DNA of 64,000 nucleotides from Pseudoips prasinana. Lineage: Eukaryota; Arthropoda; Insecta; Lepidoptera; Nolidae. A program made the translations under genes and the position numbers. The stretch lies in assembly GCA_951640165.1 (NCBI GenBank), contig OX621257.1, positions 14,829,201 to 14,893,200 of the forward strand, read 5' to 3'. This document shows, in pieces, positions 52,596-63,894 of the stretch. Each line of letters begins with the position of its first letter. Position 1 is the first letter of the stretch. The notes beneath the pieces were generated by a model. That model was not told the origin of the DNA. It saw nothing but the letters and a program-made list of their open reading frames with translations, and made no database searches.

Positions 52596-52720
52596 CCGTC
52601 TCAACTGGGTCGTGTTTAAACCGGTAGTAGATGAACCCACTGAGTTTGTTTCGCTGGGTCTTCTCAGTTGGGGCGCATTGGATCCGGTGGTAGCATTAAA
52701 GCGCGACCGTCGTTATTAAC
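52596..52720. repeat. dispersed repeat fragment
   Basis: ttcgccggaccgtctcaact, gggtcgtgtttaaaccggta, then a reiteration ttcgctgggtcttctcagtt, ggatccggtggtagcattaa. Resembles a common lepidopteran retroelement 3' segment; class uncertain. Confidence 0.45.
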
Positions 52721-52767
52721 ACAAGGTCCGTCATAATAATAATACCTTTAATTTAGACAGAACCATT

Positions 52768-53398
52768 GACAATATGTAGTAAAAATTTTAGACTTAAACT
52801 AGATAATTAAACATAATCTCTTGACAATAACTTGATACGAGCTAGCTAAATATCATTGCTGTAATAAAATAAATTTTATAAATGTTTTCATACAATATGT
52901 ACCTAAATATCTATGTTACTAGAAATAATATCTAATGTATACAACTATATTACTACAAACATGTTCTGACTATTTACAAGCGCTTTTTTAAAGTCTACGT
53001 GAATAAAAACCTTTTTTATTTTATTATTTATTTTATTTTAAAAAAACTCTTCCAAATTTTTATGTAACAAGGGTGGGGCTTTAGGCGTTTGGAGTCCTAC
53101 ATAAGTCGATGTTCTACCTAAGTTTTGATTTTGACAATATGTAGTAAAAATATTAGACTTAAACTAGATAATTAAACATAATCTCTTGACAATAACTTGA
53201 TACGAGCTAGCTAAATATCATTTCTGTAATAAAATAAATTTTATAAATGTTTTCATACAAGATGTACCTAAATATCTATGTTACTAGAAATAATATCTAA
53301 TGTATACAACTATATTACTACAAACATGTTCTGACTATTTACAAGCGCTTTTTTAAAGTCTACGTGAATAAAAACCTTTTTTTTTTATTTTATTTTTT
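52768..53398 (+). repeat. two LINE-zeta tails in tandem, period 365 bp
   Basis: gacaatatgtagtaaaaatt at 52768 and gacaatatgtagtaaaaata at 53133 start two near-identical ~265-bp blocks (ttgacaataacttgatacga, aataaattttataaatgttt, caagcgcttttttaaagtct, acgtgaataaaaaccttttt). About 100 bp of other DNA separates them. Confidence 0.85.
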
Positions 53399-53399
53399 A

Positions 53400-54340
53400 T
53401 TTTATTATAATCTTTAAAAATAACGCAATATTTAAGATCTAAATGTCTAGTTACTTATAGGTAGACACTACATTCAACATTTCATGAGCTAATTTTACAT
53501 ACATATTATATTTTACAATTTTTTTATGTGTAACTTAACTAAAACTTATAATAACTATTGATAATTTTCCGAAATAATCCTAATGAAACGTGGTGGGTAA
53601 CATTGGGAAAAAGTAAAACTTCTTCACGCACGCTTGGCTTGGAGAAGTAAGCTGGCGAATGCGTAACAAGAGTATCACGAAAAAGAGAAATAAGTTAGTG
53701 AAGATAGAATGAGACAGAGTTTCGTTTCGTATATTACTATAAGGTCAAGAGAGAGAGGTGCAAGCAAACATTTTCTTTCTCACATAGCTACTACGTTCCG
53801 TATATCTAAGTTTTACTTCAGTCGTTTGGTCTAAAGCTTATGATACTTCAATGTATACAGTAAAGACACAGATCAAACAAGTATATAAAGAAAAGTCATG
53901 ACGAAAGGCGAGCTTAACTTCTTGGTGGCTTGCTGTAAGAAATACATACAGCAAACCACTGACAGAGAGAGATTTGTAAAACAAGACGAAAACATCACAT
54001 AGATAAATTTCACTTATTTTTCATATGTTTTATGTTTGAAAAGTTATGCTGTGTAACAAGGTATTGATAAAGCCAGATACCAACCAACCAGTTCGCTAAT
54101 CCATCTTCTTTCGTGTAAGCAAAAGTCAAATACGGCGCCAAAAGAGTTTTTCGTGACACACCCTATACAAGCTAAGTAAATCCTGACTGCTGACTGATTG
54201 CTGACCGACTAATCTTTCCGACACGCTTTGTTCAACTTGGACTCTATATATATACATACAAGGTTTAATATAAAAAGTAAAGAAAATTTGAAACAGCACA
54301 ATCTACCCATGAAACTAAATAAATTACAGAAAACCAGTTT
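53400..54340. other. no gene seen
   Basis: Unassigned; purine-rich agagagag patches occur, no element ends. Confidence 0.4.
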
Positions 54341-54835
54341 GTGCCTAACTGTTAGAAAACCCGACTTCAACTATAAATTTTACATTTTGGAAAAAAGCTG
54401 ATACTCTTACACTGCTGGCCCGATATTAATCAAACATAGCTAAAAACTTGAGAGGTGTCAAGGGACACCCGGATGGAACGAAGTTATTTTTTATTGTGTA
54501 CAATAAACCTGTATACACTCAACAAAAATAATCGTCGCGACACCACACTGTTCAATGTGAAATCGAAAGACGAAACGAAAAATTTGGCTTGCTTCCTATA
54601 AGAGAGAGAGAGACAGACAGAGAAACATGCGCACGCCGCACGGCTTACAATAGCTTACTATAGCAAAAAGTGTCGTTACAACTTTTCCGTCTTAATTTTT
54701 TCCGTCTAGCCGCCTTTCGGAACGCGCCATAAGGAACTTCGTTCCAAAAACTACCGCAAGGAAACTGGCTTTCAAATGAAAAGATATCGAATCGAAATCG
54801 GTACATCCGTTTGAGAGCGACGATGCCACGGACAA

Positions 54836-54869
<34 letters not shown>

Positions 54870-54880
54870 CAAACAGACAT
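54341..54880 (-). mobile_element. Rep-D, interrupted
   Basis: gttagaaaacccgacttcaa at 54350; resumes aaactaccgcaaggaaactg, tacatccgtttgagagcgac, gatgccacggacaaacgcac at 54745-54840, and ends in a (CA)13 tract (54839-54864). The middle ~330 bp is foreign or diverged. Confidence 0.55.
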
Positions 54881-55007
54881 CCACGTCGAACTTACAAGTT
54901 TGACGTGGATGTCTGTTGAGTCTGCTGACATTTCTGTATGGAAAGTATTTTCTTTTTTGTATTTAGTAGTAGTATTTTCATTCTTATAGGCTGTTGTATA
55001 GGCCACA

Positions 55008-55239
55008 GTTTAGACGGGCCAGTTCCACCCAGGCAAGATATTTGTATGCATGAACATGTCTGTTTGTCATGAGTCTGGCTGTAATTATCTATATAAATAT
55101 GTATTTACAAAAGAAAAGTAGTAGGTATTGTAATATATCAGTTGTCTGGTTTCCATAGTAAAGTAGTTACAAGTTCTGCTTAGTTTGGAATCAGATGGCC
55201 GTGAGTGAATAATGTCCCAGGATATTATTATTATTATTT
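55008..55239 (+). mobile_element. SINE-A, head deleted
   Basis: gacgggccagttccacccag joins the head start directly to the B-box end. Then core, body and tail ending gtcccaggatattattatta. Confidence 0.85.
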
Positions 55240-55249
55240 ATAAATATAT

Positions 55250-55462
55250 TTATAAATTTCAATACATAATATTAAAAACTTAAACTAAACATAATCTCCT
55301 TGACAATAACTTAATACAAGCTAGCTAAATGTCATTCCGTGTACCTGAATATCTGTAATAAGTAACTAGAAATATTAACTGTATTACTACAAACATGTTC
55401 TGACTATTTACAAGCGCTTTTTTAAAGTCTATGTGAATAAAAACCTTTTTTATTTTATTTTA
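55250..55462 (+). mobile_element. LINE-zeta-type 3' segment
   Basis: ccttgacaataacttaatac, aagctagctaaatgtcattc, acaagcgcttttttaaagtc, tatgtgaataaaaacctttt, T-rich end. Confidence 0.6.
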
Positions 55463-55514
55463 TTATTATAATTACCGCGACGAATATCACTAACCCATCT
55501 AATCTATTAATTTT

Positions 55515-55610
55515 TCATTATTTGTTTAGCATTCCTTCCAGTACAAAGATATGCTAAGTTGCTATAACATGCAAATGAGCTTCAAACATTAGTGAAGGTC
55601 AGTTCTTGAC
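55515..55610. repeat. partial copy of the 56169/56650 repeat
   Basis: tcattatttgtttagcattc, acaaagatatgctaagttgc, catgcaaatgagcttcaaac, gtgaaggtcagttcttgac parallels 56725-56835. Confidence 0.5.
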
Positions 55611-55734
55611 ATTTTTCATAGGTATATCCATGTTATTATTAACGTAAACTCTACCTATTCGTAACAAAAATTGTAAGTTACTATACAAGAAATTTTGCGA
55701 ATATGTATTGGAGAGGAAGACCTCGTAGAACATT

Positions 55735-55905
55735 ATCGACCAAATAGTAGTTCTCAAGAAGGGCCAGGTCAGCAGTACCCTAAACCGGCGAGTATGTAGG
55801 AGAATATAATGACAGTAAAAGAGGCGTGCAAAGATAGTGATGACAAATGAAAATCTGTTGTCTCTGCCTACCCCTCTGGGAAACAGGCGTGAGTCTATGT
55901 ATGTA
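55735..55905 (+). mobile_element. LINE-beta 3' fragment
   Basis: tctcaagaagggccaggtca, taccctaaaccggcgagtat, ctctgcctacccctctggga, aacaggcgtgagtctatgta. Confidence 0.75.
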
Positions 55906-56168
55906 TTGGAGTAAGCTGAACTTAAATAACGCGTGTTAATCATTCGCGCCAACCCTTAATTTATCATTATTTTTTAAACATAATGTGTTGCAAAGAATAT
56001 CAAGTTTCTACACTGAATACTACATCAAAAAATTTTAATCCAGTACCCTTTATCTACTGTTGAATGAGACTAATGAGACAGACAAACAGATCTATACATA
56101 TTATGTCATATGATATAGACGTATCCATGCTATGATCGACTTAGAAACTAACTAACAGTTTGTAAGTG

Positions 56169-56835
56169 CATATATGACCAACTTTGGCGTTTTGGTATTT
56201 GGGCAATCAGAGCTTAAGTCGGAGGAAGGTCTTCATTTGTACCAAATCACTAATTTGTCATTGTTTGTTTAAAGTCTGGCCAAAAGATAGATACTTGATA
56301 TCACTGGCTCTTTCCAGCCCCACCCGAGAATTGCACCCGATAACTACGAACAAGACTAACGAAGCTGTCAAATAGATATAAAAATATGACTGCACGTGTG
56401 GCGCAGCGGCTTAGACAGTCGCCTCGCCGCTTCGTGTGGCGGGTTCGAATCCCGCGCCGGACAACTATTTGTGTGACCCATAAATAGTTGTTCTGGATGT
56501 AATTTGTGTCCGTCTATTATATGTTTGTAAAGTACCCCGCGACACAGGGATAAAATCCCTACTGCGGGCGTTGTCCTTTAAAAAAAAAAAGAAATAAAAT
56601 ATATAAAACTACCTATTATAGAATTTTGAAGTTCATATATACCAACCAACCAACCAACTTTGACCATTTGGTATTTTGGGCAATCAGAGCGTAAGTCGAA
56701 GCAAGGTCTTAATTTGTACCGAACCACTAATTTGTCATTGTTTGTTTAAACTCTGGCCAGTAGATAGATATACAAAGTTCTTGGATGATTAGCATGCAAA
56801 CGAGCTTTCAACATGACTGAAGGTCAGTTGTTAGT
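56169..56835. repeat. dispersed duplication flanking a SINE-C
   Basis: Copy 1 (56169-56295) and copy 2 (56650-56775) share gggcaatcagagc, gtcatttg/gtcttaatttgtacc, cactaatttgtcattgtttg and tttaa..tctggcca. The SINE-C at 56385 sits between. Confidence 0.65.
56385..56592 (+). mobile_element. SINE-C, full length (reference copy)
   Basis: tgcacgtgtggcgcagcggc (A-box region), gtggcgggttcgaatcccgc (B-box), ccggacaactatttgtgtga + cccataaatagttgttctgg (core), gtaccccgcgacacagggat tail and an A tract. The tRNA-like head is the best preserved in the window. Confidence 0.9.
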
Positions 56836-56975
56836 ATTCGGTATTAAGTAGTTTGTTCCTGTAAAAGTTTTAGTTAATTAATTATTCGTTCCAACTTAGA
56901 CATAGCATGTAGTGAAATTGTTAAGCGTAATTAACAAACGATTAAAAGAACGAAGGTATAAGAGTAAAATAAGCA

Positions 56976-57228
56976 ATGGTTGGCGTGGTTGGTAAATACA
57001 TGCCTTTCATAAGTCGTTGGATACATTGCCACCCAGGACACAAATAAATGTGTGCATGAACATGTCTGTTTGTCCAGAGTATGGTGTAATTATCAGAGTT
57101 TTAGTATTCATTGAGTATGGTATAAGTATGTTTTTACAAAAGAAAATTAGTATATGTAATATGTCAGATATTTGTTTTCCATAGTACAAGCTTACTTTGC
57201 TTAGTTTGGGATCAGATGGCCGTGTCGG
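56976..57228 (+). mobile_element. SINE-A, full length, diverged
   Basis: ggttggcgtggttggtaaat head, a damaged B-box, gtgtgcatgaacatgtctgt core, gcttagtttgggatcagatg tail. Confidence 0.8.
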
Positions 57229-58087
57229 AATATTTTGAAACGACTAATGTAAATTTATTTCAATAGAAATACAATACTAATTTAATTTAATAATATTATG
57301 TGCAATTTGGAACTTGACCCCAGAATATATAAGTAACTTGACATGAATTTTGATTAAGTATAATTTAGTTTATAATGTAAAAATTTTAAATCTGTAAAGC
57401 TATTTTGCTACGCCTTAACAGGTTTATTTTGGTATCTATTGTGAGCGAAACTATATCTCACATATATACTCTAAAACAATATCCGCGAAACGCAGACAAG
57501 TTAGTCAAATTAGTGATTTTTATTAGTTCCATTGATATAATTTACAAATAAACATTAATCAGCGGACTCCCGTTCGCATCAAAACCCCTGTGGTTTAAGC
57601 GAGGGTCATATATGTATATAGAAAACATGTTATGCAAAACATAGTTTGATCAATAAATAAAAATAAATTTGCAAAAAAAATGGATTACTCTCGTTAGAAC
57701 CAACACACCTCGCTAGGTGAAATTGGTGACTACACTGAATTCACAATATCCGCGAAACGCAGACAAGTTAGTCAAATTAGTGATTTCTTATTAGTATCAC
57801 TGAATTAGGTATGCCAGTCTGAGAAGTTTCCAGATTTCGTCGCTAACACAATGTGATAGCGGAAATTTTTGTATGTACATATATTTGTATTATTAGCATA
57901 CATTTACAAACCATATTATTATGTAAAGTCAGTGAAGTGTAACAGAATTAGCATTTATTAATTAGACTTAGGTATTGTTTATCAAAAGAAAACAAAGTCC
58001 GATGGTTTTTTAGGAGTAAGGTTGCTTAAATTTTCATTTAGTTCAAGTAACATTTTTACATTTTTAAAACAGAATTAATAAAACTTA
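57229..58087. other. no gene; local direct duplication
   Basis: atatccgcgaaacgcagaca + agttagtcaaattagtgatt occurs at 57479-57533 and 57746-57799 (offset about 267 bp), perhaps part of an unidentified repeat. The rest is AT-rich. Confidence 0.45.
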
Positions 58088-58154
58088 TTTTTTTTTTTTT
58101 TTTAATCTTTATTAATAAGGGGTTTTTATCCACACGGATACGTCAACCCCATTG
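58088..58154 (-). mobile_element. short retroposed fragment with poly(A) and target duplication
   Basis: On the minus strand: ggggttgacgtatccgtgtg, gataaaaaccccttattaat and an A16-18 tail. aataaaactta precedes the tail on the plus strand and recurs after the other end (aataaaacttatg), giving an ~11-bp duplication. Confidence 0.75.
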
Positions 58155-58155
58155 A

Positions 58156-58784
58156 ATAAAACTTATGATTTGTTAAAGTAGAGATTTTTTTTCTATTCAA
58201 TGTTTTTATGTATTTATACAAACAATTTTTAAATAATTTGTATTTAAGACGGATCCGGTTGGTCTATAATGGGGATTAATTGTTTTCTATTTTTGGTTGG
58301 TTAAGGGACTGACCTTTACTTCGTAATCCAAATATCACTTTGGGCACTAGTTCTAAATATAAATTAATACCTACGCAGCTATTAAGCTGTGTATTAGTTT
58401 ACACGAGAAGACATATCCCAATCTACTGCATTTGGATAATGAAATCGTAAACGATTTCTTTTCTTGTTCACGTTATGCGACAATGGAAGAAGAGATCAAA
58501 CTAGTCGTACGTACGAGTATATGTAATTCTGAGAATTATAAACAGCGTAGCTTAATAATAAAAGATCTCGGTAGAAAGGTGTCATAATACACCTTACATT
58601 ACTTGAACTGGATGTCTCAGAAACGGTATGTATATACACCAATTTTCTAAAAAGGTATGGTTGTCAATGGAGGCTTTCGGTATAGATATCAATATCTGAA
58701 GTACACTCACGAATTCGCGGGTTAACGCTTAAAAAAAGGGAGACAATCAAACTAAGATCTGTTAATTTACTAAAGCTAAACAAT
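58156..58784. other. no gene seen
   Basis: AT-rich unassigned DNA. Confidence 0.45.
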
Positions 58785-59010
58785 TTATATCATCATCACC
58801 ATGTCAGCCAAATGACATCCACTGCTGGAGAAAGGCCTTTCCAAAAGATAATCCACAATGCAGTTGTGTCCATCATTTGGAGGGATATGCCGCAATCGCC
58901 ACGCTTGGCAGACGGTTTAGCGATCGCAGTAAGATAGGCATACAATACAATACTCTTTATTGTACACCAAATGAATTACAAAAATAGAACATAAATAGTA
59001 GCATAATAAT
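58785..59010 (-). mobile_element. LINE-alpha 3' end plus second tail
   Basis: catcatcaccatgtcagcca, atccactgctggagaaaggc, atgccgcaatcgccacgctt, gcgatcgcagtaagataggc, then atactctttattgtacacca. Confidence 0.7.
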
Positions 59011-59013
59011 GTA

Positions 59014-59148
59014 CAGACGCCAGCACATCCAGCTACCTCAATCTGTCAAATTTATTTTATAGATTTTCAACCTTATCACATACGTATAAGGTTCACTTTC
59101 AATTGGGGAAATTTGACAGATTGGAGTAGCTTGACATGCTGGCGTCTG
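59014..59148. mobile_element. MITE-1 copy
   Basis: 135 bp flanked by TA; cagacgccagcacatccagc ... gcttgacatgctggcgtctg. Same internal orientation as 44155. Confidence 0.9.
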
Positions 59149-59409
59149 TACAAACGGCGGTCTTATCGCTAGCTGCGATTTCCTACAGACAACCTTAGGA
59201 TGGACAAGAGTTGTGTGAAATTAAAACGAGTAAAAGGTGTACTAAGTTTATTCAAAGGAGAAGGATTAAAAGAATCAGAAAAGGTAGGTATCAAATATAA
59301 GGTAGGAGTACACCTACACTTTGTAGGTGAATATATATTATTCTAAAATATTATGTATACATAATTTATATGTAATGCATGCAATATATACTTGCTAAAT
59401 AAATATAAA

Positions 59410-59530
59410 TAGAGACAGACACTCTGCAGAACGCTGCGGCCCATTCTCTGGTATATATTCCGTCGGGACGACTTCTACTCCTCCCACGGGATGAGATGGG
59501 GTGACGGTATTCTTCATGGCCGTCAGCCAC
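59410..59530 (-). mobile_element. LINE-alpha-type 3' fragment
   Basis: aacgctgcggcccattctct, cgacttctactcctcccacg, ggatgagatggggtgacggt, cgtcagccacagcca; corresponds to 33310-33420. Confidence 0.65.
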
Positions 59531-59559
59531 AGCCACCAATTTATATATGACGTCATAAA

Positions 59560-59765
59560 GAATTGAAAGTTCTTTGATGATGAAACTGATGTTTGATATC
59601 GACCAAATTTTTGTTTCTGTGATCTCTTTATGGGCTTTACTCTGACGTCACTGCAAACGTAGTCAAAGGATTTTCTCATTTCGTAACAGAAAGGATAATT
59701 ACATACAAAGAATGTTGAACCCTTCTTGACTACAATAGGTTTATTGAAGAACGCTGACTTTAAAT
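59560..59765 (-). pseudogene. unidentified Cys-containing frame
   Basis: The minus strand reads IVVKKGSTFFVCNYPFCYEM, RKSFDYVCSDVRVKPIKRSQ within a longer open frame that continues into SINE-A. The spacing of KKG, NYPF and YVCSD faintly recalls a FLYWCH-type zinc finger, but the required pattern is incomplete. Low confidence. Confidence 0.2.
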
Positions 59766-59785
59766 GATGAGTTTGAAGCCTGCAA

Positions 59786-60032
59786 ATGTTGTTTGGTGTG
59801 GTTGTTAAAAACTTGCCTTTCACGCCGCAGGTCGTGTGGCTTCTGTTCGATTTCCACCCAAGACAGATATTTGTGTGCCCGAACATGTCTGTTTGCCTTT
59901 AGTCTAGGTCTAGGAATTATCTTTATATATTTATTTGTAAAAGTAAAGTTGTATATGTAGTATATCAGTTATTTGATTTCGATAGTACAGGTTCTGCTTA
60001 ATTTGGGATCAGATAGCTGGGCATATTATTAT
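59786..60032 (+). mobile_element. SINE-A, full length
   Basis: gtttggtgtggttgttaaaa, cttgcctttcacgccgcagg, diverged B-box, core with an extra gtctaggtctag, gcttaatttgggatcagata, then an ATT tail. Confidence 0.85.
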
Positions 60033-60049
60033 TAATTTTCTTTAAAGAT

Positions 60050-60170
60050 ACAAGATGGAACCATGATGTAGTACAGGTCGTTGGAAGCCGCTGGATGCGG
60101 ATAGCGCAAGACCGGCAATTGTGGAGATCAGCCTTTGTCCAACAGCAGACGTCTTTCACCTGATATTATG
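60050..60170 (+). mobile_element. LINE-alpha 3' end with RT C-terminus
   Basis: The plus frame shows VVGSRWMRIAQDRQLWRSAF VQQQ ending TSFT then stop, the same C-terminus as 18901 with a small deletion after WRS. Confidence 0.75.
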
Positions 60171-60289
60171 ATAATGATTCGATATTGTAATGAACGATTA
60201 CACTCCATTTACCTTACGATGTCTGCAACAATAAAATTCATTTTTTTATTAATTTAACTACCCGGTTTAAATACAAGAACAAAAACAAA

Positions 60290-60500
60290 TCGTTTATTTA
60301 AGCTAATTTATCTAAGCTAGAAAATAAATAACTAAAAATACAATTCTTTATTAACATAGAATTTAAAAAAGCGCCATTAAATAGTTCGAACATGTTTGTA
60401 GTAATATAGTTAAATATACATATTTATTTCTAGTTACACAGATATTTAGGTACACGCACTGTATGAAGGCGTTTAGAAATACAATTTAATTTATAATAGT
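60290..60500 (-). mobile_element. LINE-zeta-type 3' segment
   Basis: tttaaaaaagcgccattaaa, aacatgtttgtagtaatata, tctagttacacagatattta; the inverse of 55330-55440. Confidence 0.55.
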
Positions 60501-61689
60501 ACTGATTTAATTATTTAGCAAGCTTATGTTGAGGTTTTTTTTCACAATTCTGATTTCAGTTTATTAGCTTTTAATTTTTATTTTATTTATATATGAGTCA
60601 ACCCCAGTAAGTTAAATTAATATTTGTGTGGGGGTTGACTCGCTAAGTTATTGTCAAAAAATCGGTTTCCAACATTTGCTCTATATATGAAATGTCATAT
60701 AGTAAGTACAGTGACATCAATTTGATTATCGACCTTGAATTTATGTTGGTTAAAGCTCATTATACCTATTCCAAAATACCGTCTCCCAGTAGGGCGGGTA
60801 CAATTACGTTGCGTGTGCAGCGTAGCGAAGTTCACGTTTTTCGACATGTGCGATTTTTTGCCAATTACCCGCTTGAGTTCATTCCAAACTATTTACGCAC
60901 TATTATGTTTGACCTTTGAGGGTGACGGCCTGATTTGACTAGCGACCTTGGATTTTATATTATCTTGTAAAGATACATACAGTTATTTTGTTTATCAACA
61001 AAAATAAAGCGCATTATGACACATTTAATATTGTGTGAATAGGTTATTTTATTATCAACAAAACTGCAGCTACGCGGTAGTTTAAATACAATACTATGAA
61101 TAAGTATTGGACGATAAATAATTAGTGCTTTAAAAAACATAGAATTAACTTGAATTTTTCTTTGTGAAAACCTTTTGGAACAGAATTTAATTAGACCAAA
61201 CAGAAAGCATTGCCCATCGTATAAAAATAATTAAATGTCTTGGGATAACGCAATCAGGCTACTGATAAACGTACTTCTATATTTCTAAATAATAATGACA
61301 ATAATATCCTGAGGCATTATTCACATGTGTCCGCGAAGACTACGAGGTCTATAAAATCAGCGCTCAACACACGTTCATTAAGATGTCATATCACCTCAAT
61401 CGCACGCGAGGGCGCTATGTCACTTTATTTTTGACAGTAATTAAATTCAATAGAACATGTTGACATATTTAGACTACAGTTCAATCGATCGTCCTTTAAA
61501 TGGAGTGACCTTTCCATACGTAATTATCAAGGTTGGTAACATCTAAGTTATTCATTCATCCTTGATTCGGCTCGTACAAAGAAAAGGCGGGTTGTAGTTT
61601 TATCGGAATAAAATTGTTGCTAAGTTGTAAAGGACCTCTATACTTCTGTCTATGAACTGTTTCAAAGACTAATTATAAATACCAATGTC
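60500..61689. other. no gene; hairpin 60595-60641
   Basis: An 11-bp-arm hairpin (gagtcaacccc) and a SINE-A tail scrap (aataatatcctgaggcatta, 61310) are the only structures. Overlapping frames near 60700-60940 have no domain. Confidence 0.45.
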
Positions 61690-61915
61690 AAAGACTGCCA
61701 GGCTGAAGTGGGACTGGGCTGGCATGCTTCACGTAGCCCAGACAGATGGGCGCAGATCATAACCAACTGGGTTCCTCAAAATGGCCGACGTCGACGTGGT
61801 AGGCTAACAGAGATGGTGAACTGAACTCGTTTCTAACGACTGGCCTTAAGTTGCAAAAGACAAATAAATCTGGAAAACCAAGAGAGAGGCCTTTGCTCAG
61901 CAGTAGTATAAAAAA
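61690..61915 (+). pseudogene. LINE reverse-transcriptase C-terminal relic
   Basis: The plus frame gives RLKWDWAGHASRSPDRWAQI, NWVPQNGRRRRGRLTEMVN then a stop, and later ENQERGLCSAV. The KW.WAGH..R...RW motif chain is typical of the region after the RT domain in LINE-alpha-like elements. The 3' tail (gcctttgctcagcagtagta) agrees. Confidence 0.7.
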
Positions 61916-61994
61916 AAACTTAATTTGGAAATATACCTGTACATTACAAAGGTCTAAATGGATTTTCTTGAAACATGACTAAGAACTATCTAGA

Positions 61995-62085
61995 TTAAAC
62001 CAGCTATCAGCATTGAAATCGGTTCATCCGTTTGAGAGCTACAATGCCAAAAAACAACTCACGTACACAATTTAAAATAATCTTC
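61995..62085 (-). mobile_element. Rep-D fragment
   Basis: tgaaatcggttcatccgttt + gagagctacaatgccaaaa, the inverse of the Rep-D centre. Confidence 0.5.
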
Positions 62086-62086
62086 A

Positions 62087-62505
62087 AGATAAAACCCGCT
62101 CTTTTTGTGCCGGAAGTAAAAAATAGATAAAAATTGGAGTAGCTTGGAAATAACGTATTTTTTTGGCTGTATTACACTGATGATATTTCCCAAGAGCTTG
62201 TACTAAAGTTGTTTGGAAGTTTAGAGAATGCCTCGGTAAACATCAACTTTGGTATCAAGGCAAAGATACCAAGTATAACAGAACATAATAGAATAGAATT
62301 TGTGGATAGAAGAGATTATTAGGGTTGCCACTTGCATGTGGGTAATATGTATTGTACGTAGTCATTTATCTAAATCCGACTTAGAAGCTAAATTGAAAAT
62401 GGAATGAGAAGAAGCTAAATTTAAAAATGAACGCATGCAGATGCATCTAAAAGCCTACTGGTAACCGCGGCGACTTCTGATGAGATTAAAATGGGTTACA
62501 ATATA
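62087..62505. other. no gene seen
   Basis: Unassigned DNA. Confidence 0.4.
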
Positions 62506-62735
62506 TTCAGTTTTCATCATAACAGCTATAAGAATTATACTGCTGGACAAAAGCATCTCCAAAGAATCATATTATATAATCGCCACGCTAGGGAGGTGGG
62601 TTGGGCATCACAGTATGATGGTCATAGTACTCAGAAAGCTGTTGCTCGTCCTCTGGTAGATTACCTCTGTTTACTTCTACTATGAGATGGGGTGATGATA
62701 TTCTGATATTCGCCGCAGTCACCACACAGCAAGTC
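62506..62735 (-). mobile_element. LINE-alpha 3' end
   Basis: ttttcatcataacagctata, actgctggacaaaagcatct, aatcgccacgctagggaggt, ggtcatagtactcagaaagc, atgagatggggtgatgatat, cgcagtcaccacacagca. Confidence 0.75.
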
Positions 62736-62736
62736 A

Positions 62737-63255
62737 ATATATTCAGATTTATATTAATGGATAAAGTTTATGTTAAGAAAATGTCAAGCTGCAAAGATAC
62801 ACGGAACTGAGAAAAGAGAAAGAAAATGTCGCGGACGCACAAGTGTATACATAATATAATGCAATGTATTATAAAAAAGCAATCAACACGACATTTATTT
62901 TCTCAAAAGATTACAAAAATCACTTGCAGAGAAAATACAACAGAAAATAAAAGTACATGCTTATTCATATTGGCACAGCATATATAATTTGGTAACTTAG
63001 ACTATTACAAAATATAAAAACAGGGTAATTAGAGAAAATGTATTCAACAAAAAATAGTCCAATAGTATATATCGCAATAGACGCATCGGTCACAATCAGT
63101 TGCAGAGTGCGGAGATTTAAAAGGTGTTTTGTTGATATTTTTTCTGCTATCACTAGTTTTCTAATTGTCTTTCTACATTTATCGTACAATTTTTTCAAAT
63201 TTGTTCTTATAACCAAATATATAATGTAAGTGGTAAGAGCACAACAATTTTAATT
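62737..63255. other. no gene seen
   Basis: Overlapping short frames on both strands (62965-63229) are mutually exclusive and unsupported. Confidence 0.4.
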
Positions 63256-63258
63256 TGG

Positions 63259-63655
63259 ATAGCAACTAAACAGACTATTTTTCTTAATTGACATCGAGAC
63301 ATCATTTATGATTACGTGGTTTTAGACTTAAGTTTTAGCTCTTGTTACTCTAAACATGATATGATGGATCTAATAAAAAAAATGTGAGATGGGACCTATG
63401 TAGCTTCAGCGTCATTGGTTCCGAAGCAATAAAATAGACTATTATTCCTCATTGACATATGACCATCATTTATCATTAGAACTCAGGCGGGTCAAAACTC
63501 AGGCTTTAATTCATTTCACCTCGTAACATTATGATGAAAATAATTGAAAATAAATATCTATAATTCGTGAAGAACCGATGTAACTTACGCTTCATTAGTT
63601 TGGAATGAATAAGTTAGACTACTCTTCCTAATTTACACATAGGCATAACCATTCG
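63259..63655. repeat. diverged tandem repeat, 2-3 units of ~165-180 bp
   Basis: Anchors agactatttttcttaattga (63270), agactattattcctcattga (63436) and agactactcttcctaattta (63616); each is preceded by gatgNNacc.atgtagctt / gaaccgatgtaactta and a ttggNN..gaagcaat / ttggaatgaat block. The array is cut by SINE-B. Confidence 0.65.
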
Positions 63656-63894
63656 GTCACCGTAGCCTAGTTGGTAGTGCTTCTGCCTACGAAGCTGGTG
63701 GTCCTGGGTTCGAATCCCGGTAAGTGCAAATATTTGTGTGATGAGCACGAATATTTGTTTCTGAGTCATGGATGTTTTCTATGTATATAAGTATTTATCT
63801 ATCTATATAAGTATGTATATCGTCGCCTGGTACCCATAGTACAAGCTTTGCTTAATTTGGGGCTAGGAGGAAACTGTGTGGCATTGTCCCTAAA
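63656..63894 (+). mobile_element. SINE-B, full length
   Basis: ggtcaccgtagcctagttgg, cctgggttcgaatcccggta, cgtcgcctggtacccatagt, gcttaatttggggctaggag, gtgtggcattgtccctaaa. The tail is replaced by the Helitron start. Confidence 0.9.

Noticed and set aside
54600..54884. 79- and 104-codon minus ORFs with poly-CV runs
   Set aside because: The runs translate the (CA)n microsatellite and Rep-D sequence; no domain.
63038..63229. Overlapping ORFs on opposite strands
   Set aside because: Mutually exclusive short frames without recognisable features.
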